DNA of 36,190 nucleotides from Acidimicrobiaceae bacterium (GCA_009844405.1 VYBO01000094.1:1-36190); one strand, 5' to 3'; numbered from the stretch's first letter, positions 6,901 through 16,403 are shown. The notes: generated by a model not told the origin, from the letters alone. Translations and numbers: made by a program.

Positions 6901-9069
6901 GTGCTAGCCAGACTGCGTCCAATTGAACGGGCCGGCGTCGCCGCTCTCGGCGCGCTCGCACTCGCCTGGACCGCCGGAGCGCTGCTTCGAAGGGAGCTGT
7001 TCTTCGACCCGGTGCTCTTCGGGCTGGGTTCGGGCGCCATCATCGCCGCGCTGGCCATCGGGCTGGTGGTGGCCTTCCGGGCCTCGGGAGTGATCAACTT
7101 CGGCCACGGGGCCATCGCCACCTATGTGACCTATGTGTACGTGTCGCTGGTGGGTGACGGCCAGTACCCGGTGCCGCCGCTGCCCAACCCGGTAGCGCCG
7201 ATCGAGGGCATCGCCGGGATCGAGATCTTCGACTTCCCGACCTTCATCGATCTCGGCGATTCGATGGGCAAGGCTCCGGCGCTGGTGATCGCGCTGGCCA
7301 CCGCGGCCGCCCTCGGGCTGGTGGCCCACTTCGCCATCTTCCGGCCCCTCCGCTACGCGCCGGTGCTGGCCAAGGTGATCGCCTCGGTAGGCATCATGCT
7401 GTTCCTGCAGGCGGCGGTGGTGCTGCGCTTCGGTGCCCGGGCCAAGGCGACCGAGCCGATCTTCCCCAACGATCCGGTCGACATTCTCGGCGCCCGGGTC
7501 GGGCAGGATCGCCTCTGGGTGCTGGGCACGGTCGTGATCATCACCGTTGGGCTGTGGTTGCTGTTCCGTTACACCCGCTTCGGGATCGCCACCCGGGCCG
7601 GGGCCGAGAACGAGCGGTTCACCACGCTGCTCGGCTTCAACGCCGACTTCCAGGCCGGGGTCAGCTGGGTGATGGCCTCGGTGCTGGCCGGGCTGGTGGG
7701 CATCCTCGTCGCGCCCATCACCGGGGTTACCCCCAACTTCTTCACCGTGCTGCTCATCTCCTCGCTGGGGGCTGCGCTGCTGGGTCGGATGTCCTCCTTC
7801 GTGGTCGCCGCGGCTGCGGGCCTGATGCTCGGCATCGTCGACCAGGAACTGTTCCGCCTCGAGCTGGAATGGGGCTGGATTCCCGACATCGGGATCCGCC
7901 GGGCGCTGCCGTTCGTCGTCATCGCGCTGGCCATGGTGATCCGGGGCGAGTCCTTGCCGTCGCGGGGTGCGCTCACCGTGGAGCGGCTGCCCGAGGCGTA
8001 CTCCCCCCGCCTCACCCGGGGTCGTCTGATCGGGTACGGGGCGCTGGTCGCGGTGGCCTTCTGGCTGACCGTCTTTGCCCCGTTCCAGTATCGGAGCGGG
8101 ATGCAGAACTCCATGATCGGGGTGATCCTGGCCCTGTCACTGGTGGTTGTGACCGGATATTTGGGCCAGATCTCGCTGATGCAGATGGCCCTGGCCGGGA
8201 TCGGGGCGTTCTCGGTGGCGTCCTTCGGCACCCAGGCCGGGATGCCCCTGTTCATCTCATTGCCGCTGGCGGTGGCCGCCGGCGTGGGGTTCGGTCTGAT
8301 CGCGGCCATCCCGTCGCTGCGCACCCGGGGCGCCAGCCTGGCCATCGTCACCCTGGCCAGCGGGCTGGCCATGGGAGAGATCTTCTTCTCGCGCCCCGGG
8401 TGGTTCGGCTTGGACCGCGGCGTCAAGACGACCGACCCGCCGACACTGTTCGGTGTCGAGTTCGGGCCCAACAGCGACTTCATCCTCGGCGACGGCAAGA
8501 TCCCCACCGGCGGCTACGGGCTGGTCTTGTTGGTGGTCGGCACGCTGTGCTGCATCTCAGTGATGCGGCTGCGCCGGTCACGCCTGGGCGAGCAGATGCT
8601 GGCGGTGCGGGCGAACGAACGGGCCGCGGCCGCCGCCGGCGTGAACGTCGCGGCGGTCAAGCTGTCGGCTTTCGCCATCTCGAGCTTCTTCGCCGCGCTG
8701 GGCGGTGCCCTCATCGCCTTCAATCTGGGGACGTACGGCACCGACACGTTCGGGATCTTCGCATCTCTGACGGTGCTCGCCTTCGCCTACCTGGGCGGCA
8801 TCAGCACTGTCGGCGGGGCCATCACCGCGGGGACACTGTTCTCCGAGGGCATCGGCATTGTGGTCACCAACGAGTGGGTGATCGACGTGGGCCCCTACAC
8901 CGCCTATGTGGCCGGGTTCTTCCTGATCGGCACCGCGGTCTACAACAATGAGGGCATCGACGGCTTCCAGCGCAGGCAGTTCCACCAGCTCGGCGCCTGG
9001 CTCGGTCGCCGCCGGCGCGCCGCCCGCGGCGGTGCAGCACGACGGGAGCCGGAGGGCGCCGATGTCTGA
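6901..9069 (+). CDS. Fused LivH-LivM branched-chain amino acid ABC permease
   Basis: 722-aa polytopic membrane protein carrying both permease halves of a LIV-type importer. Residues about 30-335 are the LivH half (INFGHGAIATYV is the characteristic motif). Residues about 375-700 are the LivM half (GYLGQISLMQMALAGIGAF; the EAA-like loop LRRSRLGEQMLAVRANERAAAAAGV contacts the ATPases). An acidic insert (about 80-110) probably faces outside. These are usually two genes; fusion into one is less common. The C-terminal tail is Arg-rich and overlaps the LivG start by 8 nt. The GTG start at 6901 has GGGGAG upstream. Confidence 0.93.
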   Translation: MLARLRPIERAGVAALGALALAWTAGALLRRELFFDPVLFGLGSGAIIAALAIGLVVAFRASGVINFGHGAIATYVTYVYVSLVGDGQYPVPPLPNPVAPIEGIAGIEIFDFPTFIDLGDSMGKAPALVIALATAAALGLVAHFAIFRPLRYAPVLAKVIASVGIMLFLQAAVVLRFGARAKATEPIFPNDPVDILGARVGQDRLWVLGTVVIITVGLWLLFRYTRFGIATRAGAENERFTTLLGFNADFQAGVSWVMASVLAGLVGILVAPITGVTPNFFTVLLISSLGAALLGRMSSFVVAAAAGLMLGIVDQELFRLELEWGWIPDIGIRRALPFVVIALAMVIRGESLPSRGALTVERLPEAYSPRLTRGRLIGYGALVAVAFWLTVFAPFQYRSGMQNSMIGVILALSLVVVTGYLGQISLMQMALAGIGAFSVASFGTQAGMPLFISLPLAVAAGVGFGLIAAIPSLRTRGASLAIVTLASGLAMGEIFFSRPGWFGLDRGVKTTDPPTLFGVEFGPNSDFILGDGKIPTGGYGLVLLVVGTLCCISVMRLRRSRLGEQMLAVRANERAAAAAGVNVAAVKLSAFAISSFFAALGGALIAFNLGTYGTDTFGIFASLTVLAFAYLGGISTVGGAITAGTLFSEGIGIVVTNEWVIDVGPYTAYVAGFFLIGTAVYNNEGIDGFQRRQFHQLGAWLGRRRRAARGGAARREPEGADV

Positions 9070-9823
9070 CGCCGTCCTCGCAACACGCGGCCTCAACGTC
9101 CGCTTCGGGGGCCTGCTGGCCGTGAACGATGTGTCGCTGGAATGCCGCCAGGGCCGGTTGACCGGGCTGATCGGCCCAAACGGGGCGGGCAAGACCACCC
9201 TCATCGACGCAGTGACCGGGTTCCTGCCCAACAACGCGCTGGGCTCGGTGATGCTCGAGGGCACCGAGGTGTTCGGGCGCTCACCCCACCAGCTGTCCCA
9301 TGACGGGCTCACCCGCACCTGGCAGACGCTGGAGCTGTTCGACGACATCACGGTGCGCTCCAACCTCGACGTCGCCAGCCGCCGCTTGACCCTGGGGGCG
9401 GCCCTGCTCGACTACTTCCGGCCCCGCCAGCGCAGTGAGCGGGCCGAGGAGGTGCTCGAGCTGCTCAACTTGGGCGACATCGCCGAACGGCTGCCCCGCG
9501 AGCTGTCCCAGGGCCAGCGCAAACTGGTGGGCGTAGGCCGGGCGCTGGTGGCGGAGTCGTCGAAGATCCTGCTGCTCGACGAGCCCGCCGCCGGGCTGGA
9601 CAAGGCCGAGACCGAGTGGTTCGGGGCCCAACTGCGCCACCTGGTTGATCAGGGCTACACCATGCTGCTCGTCGACCACGACATGGGCCTGGTGCTCAAC
9701 GTCTGCGACTACATCCACATGCTGGTATTCGGCCAACTCACCGCCTCGGGCACACCCGAGGAGATGCGCAACAACCCAGAGGTGATCGCGGCCTATCTCG
9801 GCCACAGCGGGGGCGACCAATGA
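9062..9823 (+). CDS. LivG-type ABC transporter ATP-binding protein
   Basis: 253-aa ATPase of the LIV importer. It has Walker A GPNGAGKTT (residues about 38-46), the signature LSQGQRKLVGVGRAL, Walker B ILLLDEPAAGLD, and the H-loop in LLVDHDM. LivG proteins carry a longer helical insert between Walker A and the signature, as seen here. The ATG at 9062 overlaps the permease stop by 8 nt, and the stop overlaps livF by 4 nt (ATGA), so translation is coupled through the operon. It pairs with the LivF-type protein to drive uptake. Confidence 0.94.
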   Translation: MSDAVLATRGLNVRFGGLLAVNDVSLECRQGRLTGLIGPNGAGKTTLIDAVTGFLPNNALGSVMLEGTEVFGRSPHQLSHDGLTRTWQTLELFDDITVRSNLDVASRRLTLGAALLDYFRPRQRSERAEEVLELLNLGDIAERLPRELSQGQRKLVGVGRALVAESSKILLLDEPAAGLDKAETEWFGAQLRHLVDQGYTMLLVDHDMGLVLNVCDYIHMLVFGQLTASGTPEEMRNNPEVIAAYLGHSGGDQ

Positions 9824-10542
9824 GCGATCGCCTGCTGACGATCGAGGGTCTCGCCACCGGCTACGACGGGGTGGCGGTGGTACGGGACCTGAGCCTGCAC
9901 GTCGACGCGGGCGAGGTGGTGGCCCTGCTGGGTCCCAACGGCGCGGGCAAGACCACCACGCTGATGACGGTGTCGGGCATGGGTCAGGTCCTGGGGGGCT
10001 CAGTGGCCATCATGGGCCGGCCGGTGCCCAGGCTGCGCCAGGCCCACCGGGTGGCCCGCTGGGGCGTGATCCACGTGCCCGAGAACCGCGGGCTGCTGTT
10101 CCAGCTGACGGTGCGGGAGAACCTCCAGCTGGCCAAGACCCGCGGCCGGGTCGATGTCGATCGGGCCGTGGACTTCTTCCCGGCTCTCGGCCCCCTCATC
10201 AACCGCCGGGCCGGCCTGCTCAGCGGGGGCGAGCAGCAGATGCTGGTGCTGGGGCGGGCCATAGTGGCCGAGCCCAAGCTGATGATGGTCGACGAGATGA
10301 GCCTCGGCTTGGCCCCGGTGATCTACGAGGAGCTGATGCCGGTGGTGCGCCGCATCGCCGACGAGACCGGTGCCGGCGTGCTGCTGGTGGAGCAGCACGT
10401 GGACCTCGCTCTGGAGGTGTCCGACCGCGGCTACGTGCTCAACCACGGCGATCTGGTGATGCAGGGCGCCGCTACCGACCTGCTTGCCGACCGGGCGTTG
10501 CTCGACGCCAGCTACCTGGGCGTCGAGTCACTGGAGGAATGA
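9820..10542 (+). CDS. LivF-type ABC transporter ATP-binding protein
   Basis: 240-aa second ATPase of the importer. It has Walker A GPNGAGKTT, the signature LSGGEQQMLVLGRA and Walker B MMVDEMSLGLAP. The SLGLAP after Walker B is diagnostic of LivF; here Met replaces the usual Pro of DEPS. The H-loop is VEQHVD. It is the last gene of the operon and ends 23 bp from a convergent ATPase gene. No intrinsic terminator is obvious in that short gap. Confidence 0.94.
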   Translation: MSDRLLTIEGLATGYDGVAVVRDLSLHVDAGEVVALLGPNGAGKTTTLMTVSGMGQVLGGSVAIMGRPVPRLRQAHRVARWGVIHVPENRGLLFQLTVRENLQLAKTRGRVDVDRAVDFFPALGPLINRRAGLLSGGEQQMLVLGRAIVAEPKLMMVDEMSLGLAPVIYEELMPVVRRIADETGAGVLLVEQHVDLALEVSDRGYVLNHGDLVMQGAATDLLADRALLDASYLGVESLEE

Positions 10543-10565
10543 CGGCCGGTCGAAGGCTCCGGGAA

Positions 10566-11852
10566 TCAGGGGCCGAGGGCGGTCAGGGGCACGGCGCATA
10601 CTCCGTCGGGGCGCTGGTAGGCGTAGCCGCCGGCGGTGATCACGATGAGGCCGGCCGGGTCGCCGGTCCTGGTCCGGTCGAGCTTGTCGTGCAATCGTCG
10701 CAGCGTGCGGGCGCCCCTCTCAACGGCTGCTGCGCCTCCCAGCTTGACCTCCGCCGCGGCCCATGTCCCGTCGGGCCGCTCGATGATCAGGTCGACTTCC
10801 AGGTTGTCGCTGTCGCGGTAGTGCGACAGCGAGCAGCGGTTCGCCCGGGCGTAGACCTGCAGGTCTCGGATCGCCATCGACTCGAACAGACGCCCGGCGA
10901 AGGGCAGGTCGCGCATCAGCCGGTCGACGCCCACATCCAGCGCGGCAGCGGTCAGCGACGGGTCCGCGAGGTGGATCTTGGGCGATCGGCGCACCTGCGC
11001 ACGCGAGGCCAGGTGCGGCCTCCAGGCGGGCACCTCTTCCACCACGAACAGCCGGCCCAGCGCAGCCAGATAGTCGGCGACTGTTCGCCGCTCGAGAGGC
11101 GCCTCGCCGGCCGCGGCGGTGTCCGCTGCAAGCACGGTGTGCCTCACCTCGGTGGCGACGTTGCGGGCCAGCGACACGAGCAGTCTGCCGACGCGCACCG
11201 GGTCGCGCTCCACTCCGTCCACCCTGGACACGTCGGTGCGGCTGATCTCGTCCAGGTAGGCGCGGCACGCGGCGCCGGCCGTGTCCGGGCCGGCGCGGCG
11301 TGTCCGCGGCCAACCGCCGCGGCAGGCCAGCGCGAGCACATCGCCGAGTGTCAGGCCTGTGTCGGAGGCAGTGCACCCTTGGCCTTCGAGGAGTGCCCCC
11401 AGAGACACGGCCCCGTCGGACTCGCCGCTCTCGAACAGGCTCATGGGCCGCATGCGGACCCGGATGATCCGCCCTGCGCCGGAGTGTCTGGTGATGTCGT
11501 CGGGCGGGTCGGCGGAGCCCGTCAGGATGAACTGGCCGCCAGCGCCCCCGGCGTCGCAGGCGCGGCGCATCGGGTTCCAGATTCCCGGCGCGAGTTGCCA
11601 CTCGTCCAGCAGCCGGGGGGCCGGGCCGTCGAGGATCGACGCCGGATCCATGCCTGCCTCCAGCGCGGCGCCGGCTCTGTCGTCGAGGTACACGGCGCTG
11701 CCGGCGAACCTTCGCCCGGTCCACGTCTTGCCGCAGGCGCGGGGACCCTCGACCAGCACGGCGGGCATGGCTGCGAGCGCCCGGCGCATCTCGTCGTCCA
11801 CGACGCGGGGCACATATCCTGCAGGAGTGAGGTCACCGGCTGCTTCCGTCAC
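10566..11852 (-). CDS. AAA-type ATPase with DUF4143 domain
   Basis: 428-aa protein of the AAA_14/DUF4143 family. It opens YVPRVVDDEM, then Walker A GPRACGKT (residues about 33-40), Walker B-like PRLLDEWQ and sensor region FILTGSADP. The IRVRMRPMSLFESGES segment is typical of the family. The C-terminal half is DUF4143 with a restriction-endonuclease-like fold suggested by VDLIIERPDG..AAEVKLGG (D..ExK pattern). Biological role of the family is not settled; members often sit in defence or mobile contexts. I chose the GTG at 11852 because AAGGAG precedes it and because the family N-terminus begins right there. The frame stays open upstream, but that part overlaps the promoter region. Confidence 0.88.
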   Translation of the reverse strand: MTEAAGDLTPAGYVPRVVDDEMRRALAAMPAVLVEGPRACGKTWTGRRFAGSAVYLDDRAGAALEAGMDPASILDGPAPRLLDEWQLAPGIWNPMRRACDAGGAGGQFILTGSADPPDDITRHSGAGRIIRVRMRPMSLFESGESDGAVSLGALLEGQGCTASDTGLTLGDVLALACRGGWPRTRRAGPDTAGAACRAYLDEISRTDVSRVDGVERDPVRVGRLLVSLARNVATEVRHTVLAADTAAAGEAPLERRTVADYLAALGRLFVVEEVPAWRPHLASRAQVRRSPKIHLADPSLTAAALDVGVDRLMRDLPFAGRLFESMAIRDLQVYARANRCSLSHYRDSDNLEVDLIIERPDGTWAAAEVKLGGAAAVERGARTLRRLHDKLDRTRTGDPAGLIVITAGGYAYQRPDGVCAVPLTALGP

Positions 11853-11875
11853 GGCTCCTTCGATCTGACTATCTA

Positions 11876-11918
11876 ACTGCCAATATAGTGGCAGTGTAAC
11901 AGCCGCTAAAGTGGCAGT
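11876..11918 (-). promoter_or_regulatory. Palindromic operator and promoter of the DUF4143 ATPase
   Basis: ACTGCCA (11876-11882) and TGGCAGT (11889-11895) form a perfect 7-bp inverted repeat around ATATAG. A third copy of the half-site, TGGCAGT, is at 11912-11918, exactly 23 bp on. On the minus strand TATATT (11887-11882) is a good -10 and TTTAGC (11910-11905) a weak -35, 17 bp apart, so the palindrome covers the -10. Transcription would start about 20 nt before the GTG. The regulator is unknown. Confidence 0.6.
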
Positions 11919-11928
11919 CACAGGACGG

Positions 11929-11946
11929 CGCCACAGAATGGTGGCG
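11929..11946. repeat. Inverted repeat between ATPase and methyltransferase genes
   Basis: CGCCAC and GTGGCG, perfect 6-bp arms with a 6-bp centre. It could be an operator for either divergent gene. The rest of the 274-bp gap (11853-12126) shows no other structure or coding sequence I can support. Confidence 0.35.
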
Positions 11947-12126
11947 TAGCATCGAAGCGCTCTGGATCTGGATGGCGAGCCGTCCCTCGGAGAGCGAGGC
12001 GCTGAAACCGAAGCTCGCGGCGAGTCGCCGCTGCCGGCATCGCGCACCGGTGTCAGAGCGGTGTGGTACTCATGGGGACGCGGGCGGCCCATGCGCCTGG
12101 ACGCGGTCGACCGTAGAGGAGGCACC

Positions 12127-13833
12127 GTGCCGCGGCTGAGCTTCAAGGGGAAGGTCTTCGTCGAGAACCACCATCTGGCCGTGCCCTTCCACGAGCTAGT
12201 ACCGGTGCGCGACAAGGGCTTGAGCGAGAAGGCAAGCCTGCACGACAACCTGATCATCCACGGCGACAACCTGGCGGCGCTGAAGTCCCTGCTGCCGACC
12301 TACCACGGCAAGGTGAAGTGCGTCTATATCGATCCGCCCTACAACACAGGCAAGGAGGGCTGGGCGTACAACGACAAGGTGAACTCGCCCCTCATGCAGG
12401 ACTGGCTGGGGCGGGTGGTGGACCGCGACGACCTGACCCGCCACGACAAGTGGTGCTGCATGATGGTTCCGCGCCTCAAGCTCCTGCGCGAGATGCTCTC
12501 CGAGGACGGCGTGATCTTCGTGTCTATCGACGACAACGAGGTGCATCACCTGCGCTGCCTCATGGACGAGGTCTTCGGCGAGGACAACCGTGTCGGGCAG
12601 ATCATCTGGCACGGCTCCACCGACAACAATCCGACGAACATCGCCACCGAGCACGAGTACATCGTCTGCTACGCCGCTGACAGGCAGGCACTTGAGGAGG
12701 TGTGGAAGTCGGCGAGCTTCGGGCCAAAGGCAGCGCTTGAGCGCATCGGTGCCGAGCTTCTCGAGGCTCATCCGGAGCCGGAGGAACGCCAGCGGGAGTA
12801 CTCGCGTTGGCTGAAGGAGCACAAGGCGCAAGTCAAGCCCTTGGACCGCTACAAGTTCATCGACGAAGGGGGCGTCTTCACGGGTAGCCAGAGCGTTCAC
12901 AACCCGGGTCGAGAGGGCTACCGCTATGACGTCATCCATCCCGTGACTGGAAGGCCGTGCAAGCAGCCCCTGATGGGCTACCGCTTCCCGGAATCCACGA
13001 TGGACCGGCTGCTCGAAGAGGACCGCGTGATCTTTGGCGCGGACGAGTCGAAGATCATTGAACTCAAGGTCTACGTCGAGGACTACGAGGCCAAGCTGGG
13101 CAGCGTCATCGCAGGGATCGACTCACGTCGTGGGGCGAACGAGATACGGGAGATCTTCCCGGAGGACCCTCAGGTCTTCAAGAACCCCAAGCCCTCCACG
13201 CTGATCGGTGAATTGCTGTCCTTCGCGACCGACCCGGACTCGATCGTTCTGGACTCGTTCGCCGGGTCCGGTACCACTGGCCATGCGGTGCTTGCTCAGA
13301 ACGCCGCGGACGGAGGCAGCCGTCGCTTCATCCTCGTTGAGTGCGAGGACTATGCCGACAGCCTCACCGCCGAGCGGATGCGGCGCGTCATCGAGGGGAT
13401 CCCGGATGCGAACGACGATGCCCTGAAGGCCGGGCTGGGGGGCACGTTCAGCTACTTCGAGCTCGGGCGGCCCATGCGCCAGGAGTCGCTTCTTGACGGT
13501 TCCAACTTGCCGCCGTGGGAGAAGCTCGCCTCGTACGTCTTCTTCACAGCAACCGGACAGGAGTTCGACCCGGCCGAGACCGACCGGGAAACCGGGTTCG
13601 TCGGGCACACCGGGTCCCACGACGTCTTCCTCATCTATGAGCCCGACATGGAGAAGCTCAAGAGTCTGGCGCTGTCGCTGCCCGTAGCCCGGGCCCTGCC
13701 CGCAGGGTCGAGACGGAAGCTCGTCTTCGCGCCGACCAAGTATCTCGACCCCGAGTTCTTGCACCAGTACCGGATCGACTTCCAGCAGCTTCCCTTCCAG
13801 ATCTACGAAGCGATCGAGAGGCTGGAGCGGTGA
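12127..13833 (+). CDS. mod: Type III restriction-modification system methyltransferase (Mod)
   Basis: 568-aa site-specific adenine-N6 DNA methyltransferase. Catalytic motif IV DPPYNTG is near residue 69, and the AdoMet motif I FAGSGTTGHAV is near residue 377. Motif IV before motif I is the beta class, as in EcoP15I Mod. Residues about 150-350 are the variable target-recognition region; the recognition site cannot be read from it. Mod alone methylates and also directs the Res subunit. The GTG at 12127 has AGAGGAGG upstream and begins at the family N-terminus; an in-frame GTG at 12061 would add 22 residues without a good site. The stop overlaps res by 4 nt (GTGA). Confidence 0.92.
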   Translation: MPRLSFKGKVFVENHHLAVPFHELVPVRDKGLSEKASLHDNLIIHGDNLAALKSLLPTYHGKVKCVYIDPPYNTGKEGWAYNDKVNSPLMQDWLGRVVDRDDLTRHDKWCCMMVPRLKLLREMLSEDGVIFVSIDDNEVHHLRCLMDEVFGEDNRVGQIIWHGSTDNNPTNIATEHEYIVCYAADRQALEEVWKSASFGPKAALERIGAELLEAHPEPEERQREYSRWLKEHKAQVKPLDRYKFIDEGGVFTGSQSVHNPGREGYRYDVIHPVTGRPCKQPLMGYRFPESTMDRLLEEDRVIFGADESKIIELKVYVEDYEAKLGSVIAGIDSRRGANEIREIFPEDPQVFKNPKPSTLIGELLSFATDPDSIVLDSFAGSGTTGHAVLAQNAADGGSRRFILVECEDYADSLTAERMRRVIEGIPDANDDALKAGLGGTFSYFELGRPMRQESLLDGSNLPPWEKLASYVFFTATGQEFDPAETDRETGFVGHTGSHDVFLIYEPDMEKLKSLALSLPVARALPAGSRRKLVFAPTKYLDPEFLHQYRIDFQQLPFQIYEAIERLER

Positions 13834-16403
13834 TCCTCAAGGAATACCAGCAGCGGACGCTGGCTACGGTCCGCAGCTTCCTTGAGGAACTCGCGACATG
13901 GCAACAGAAGGACGCGGCGGCGCGAGACCAGGACCCCGACTGGGGGTTCGACTGGGTCCAGCGGGCCTGGACCGCGACAGCGGTCGGGCGGCCGTACACA
14001 TCGCGCCGCAACGGGCTTGACGAGCAGCTGCCCGCCTTCTGCCTGAAGATCCCGACCGGGGGCGGCAAGACCCTGCTGGCGACGCGGGTGATCGATCTCG
14101 TCAACGCGCACTTCCGGCGGAGTCGGCGCGGCTTGGTGCTGTGGATCGTCCCGACGACCCAGATCTACAACCAGACGCTGAAGGCGCTCAAGGACCGCGA
14201 CCACCCCTATCGTCAGCAGCTCGATCTGTCATCAGGCCAGCGCACGCTCATCTTGGAGAAGACCACGGCATTCGGCCCGCGCGATGTTGCCGAGAATCTG
14301 TGCGTGCTGTTGCTGATGCTGCCGTCGGCCAACCGGCAGACGAAGGAGACGCTGCGGATGTTCCGCGACAGCGGTGGCTTCGACCGGTTCTTCCCCCCGG
14401 ACGACGACCCCACCGCGCACGCCGCACTCCTCGAGAGCTGCCCCAATCTGGACACCTTCGAGCAGGCAGCGGGATTCTGGGGGCGGTACGTCAAGACGTC
14501 GCTCGGGAACACGGTGCGGGTGCTCAAACCGCTGATCATCCTCGACGAGGGGCACAAGGCCTATAGCACCAACGCCAAGGCAACCCTCGAAGGGTTCAAC
14601 CCCTGCATGATCGTCGAGCTCTCGGCCACCCCGGTCAAGGGCGCGAACGTGCTCGTGGAGATCCTCGGCCGCGAACTCAACGCTGAGGAGATGATCAAAC
14701 TCGACCTGCACATCCACAACAAGACGAGCGGCGACTGGCGCGGCGCGTTATTGGAGTCGGTCGAGCACCGCGAGCGTCTCGAAGTTGAGGCGCGGCGCCA
14801 CGAAGCCGAGTCGGGAACCTACATCCGGCCGATTTGCGTGATCCAGGTGGAGCGCACCGGCCGAGAGCAGCGCAAGCCGGGATACGTCCACACCGACGAC
14901 GTGCGCGAGTACCTGCTGCAGCACCCGGGGATCGCCCCCGAGCACGTGGCCGTCAAGACCAGCTCGACGGACGAGCTCAAGGCGGTGGACGACATCGGCG
15001 GCCTGATGTCTCGTGACTGTCCGATCCGCTTCATCATCACGAAACAGGCGTTGCAGGAGGGCTGGGACTGCTCGTTCGCCTACATCCTCACCATCCTCAC
15101 CAACCCGGCGTCGCGGACCGGGCTCACCCAGCTGGTGGGCCGGATCCTGCGTCAGCCCTACGCAGACAAGACAGGAGTGGCCCTTCTCGACGAGAGCCAT
15201 GTGTTCTGCTTCAGCCGGCGGGGAGCGGAGGTGCTCCAAGAGGTCAGGAAGGGATTCGGGCTGGAGGGGTTGCAGGGCCTCGAAGGAAGGGTCCTCGAAG
15301 TCGATCCGGCCAACCCTAAGGAGACGCTAACGACCCGGCAGAGGGCGGAGTATCGAGCGGCGACGCGTGACTTCGTTCTGCCCGCCTTCATGATAAACGA
15401 CGATGGCTGGCGCCTGGTCCGTTACGAGGCGGACATCCTGTCGCGGCTCCCGTGGGACGATATAGACCTCTCGCCGCTGGACGATCTCACGCTGGACGAA
15501 GGGCGACAGGAGGATCACCACCTGAGAGCGAGCCTGAGCGGGGCAGAGCGTGTCCTGGAGCCAGAGGTCGAAAGCGGCGGCCACAACGGGCAAGGCGTCG
15601 CCACTGAGGAAGCTGACAGCGGCATGGTTGGTGAGCCGGTGGACTACTTCTTCGCGGCCAGCCACCTCTTGGACATGGTCCCCAACCCGTGGCGGGGGCG
15701 CGATCTGGCTCGCCGCACCTTCGAGGGACTGCTGGAGCGCTACCCAGCCGAGCAGGTCGCGGCCAATCACACCTTCGTGCTCGAGGAACTGCGCCAGCAG
15801 GTCGAGATGGAGCGGGACCGCTTGTCGCGCAAGGTTTTCGCTGGCTTGCTGGCCTCGGGAGAAGTCCGCTTCATGGTTGTCGCCGACGATCTCGACTTCA
15901 ATCGCCTGCCCGCTGAGATCGAGGTGCCGGAGGCGAGACGAGCGAACCGTGAGGACGGCGCACCCTACCAGCACAACCTCTTCGATGTCACCACCGAGGA
16001 CGATCTCAACCAGTTCGAGAACAAGGTCGCGACGTACCTCGATCAGCAGGCGCGGCTGTTCTTCTGGTACCGCAACCGCGCCCGCAAGGACTACTACGTG
16101 CAGGGCTGGAGGCCGCGCAAGATCTTTGCCGACTTCATCGTGACACTGCGAGGCGATGAGTCCGGAGCCGACGACGACTTCCACCAAGTCTTCGTCGTCG
16201 AGACCAAGGGCGTCCATCTGAAGGCGTCGGAGGACACCGAGTACAAGCGATCCGTCTTCGACATCTGCAGCGAGCACGCCCGCAGGGCCGACTGGACCGA
16301 GTTCGTGCCCGCAATGCGGACCAAAGTGCTGCGCTTCGAGGTCGTCGACGAGGACGAATGGCAAGCACGTCTGAACGGGATGCTGTTCGCCGCGGCCCCA
16401 TGA
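13830..16403 (+). CDS. res: Type III restriction endonuclease subunit (Res)
   Basis: 857-aa helicase-nuclease. Superfamily 2 motor: motif I PTGGGKT (residues about 75-81), motif II DEGH (about 238), motif III SATP (about 265), and motif VI LVGRILRQP (about 435). The C-terminal nuclease is PD-(D/E)xK: the Asp is in ADFIV (about 767) and the ExK in VVETKG (about 790). All motifs look intact, so the system is probably active: with Mod it translocates from unmethylated sites and cuts the DNA. It is coupled to mod by the GTGA overlap. The size is somewhat below EcoP15I Res (about 970 aa). Confidence 0.93.
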   Translation: MILKEYQQRTLATVRSFLEELATWQQKDAAARDQDPDWGFDWVQRAWTATAVGRPYTSRRNGLDEQLPAFCLKIPTGGGKTLLATRVIDLVNAHFRRSRRGLVLWIVPTTQIYNQTLKALKDRDHPYRQQLDLSSGQRTLILEKTTAFGPRDVAENLCVLLLMLPSANRQTKETLRMFRDSGGFDRFFPPDDDPTAHAALLESCPNLDTFEQAAGFWGRYVKTSLGNTVRVLKPLIILDEGHKAYSTNAKATLEGFNPCMIVELSATPVKGANVLVEILGRELNAEEMIKLDLHIHNKTSGDWRGALLESVEHRERLEVEARRHEAESGTYIRPICVIQVERTGREQRKPGYVHTDDVREYLLQHPGIAPEHVAVKTSSTDELKAVDDIGGLMSRDCPIRFIITKQALQEGWDCSFAYILTILTNPASRTGLTQLVGRILRQPYADKTGVALLDESHVFCFSRRGAEVLQEVRKGFGLEGLQGLEGRVLEVDPANPKETLTTRQRAEYRAATRDFVLPAFMINDDGWRLVRYEADILSRLPWDDIDLSPLDDLTLDEGRQEDHHLRASLSGAERVLEPEVESGGHNGQGVATEEADSGMVGEPVDYFFAASHLLDMVPNPWRGRDLARRTFEGLLERYPAEQVAANHTFVLEELRQQVEMERDRLSRKVFAGLLASGEVRFMVVADDLDFNRLPAEIEVPEARRANREDGAPYQHNLFDVTTEDDLNQFENKVATYLDQQARLFFWYRNRARKDYYVQGWRPRKIFADFIVTLRGDESGADDDFHQVFVVETKGVHLKASEDTEYKRSVFDICSEHARRADWTEFVPAMRTKVLRFEVVDEDEWQARLNGMLFAAAP

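Noticed and set aside
10539..11876. Long plus-strand frame opposite the DUF4143 ATPase
   Set aside because: No recognisable motif; the minus-strand protein has Walker motifs, promoter and ribosome binding site.
11876..11946. Terminal inverted repeats of an insertion sequence
   Set aside because: No transposase, no matching distal copy and no target duplication found; the position over a promoter fits an operator better.
12127..16403. BREX, DISARM or another multi-gene defence system
   Set aside because: Only mod and res of a type III system are present; no PglX, PglZ, BrxC or DrmA-like gene in the window.
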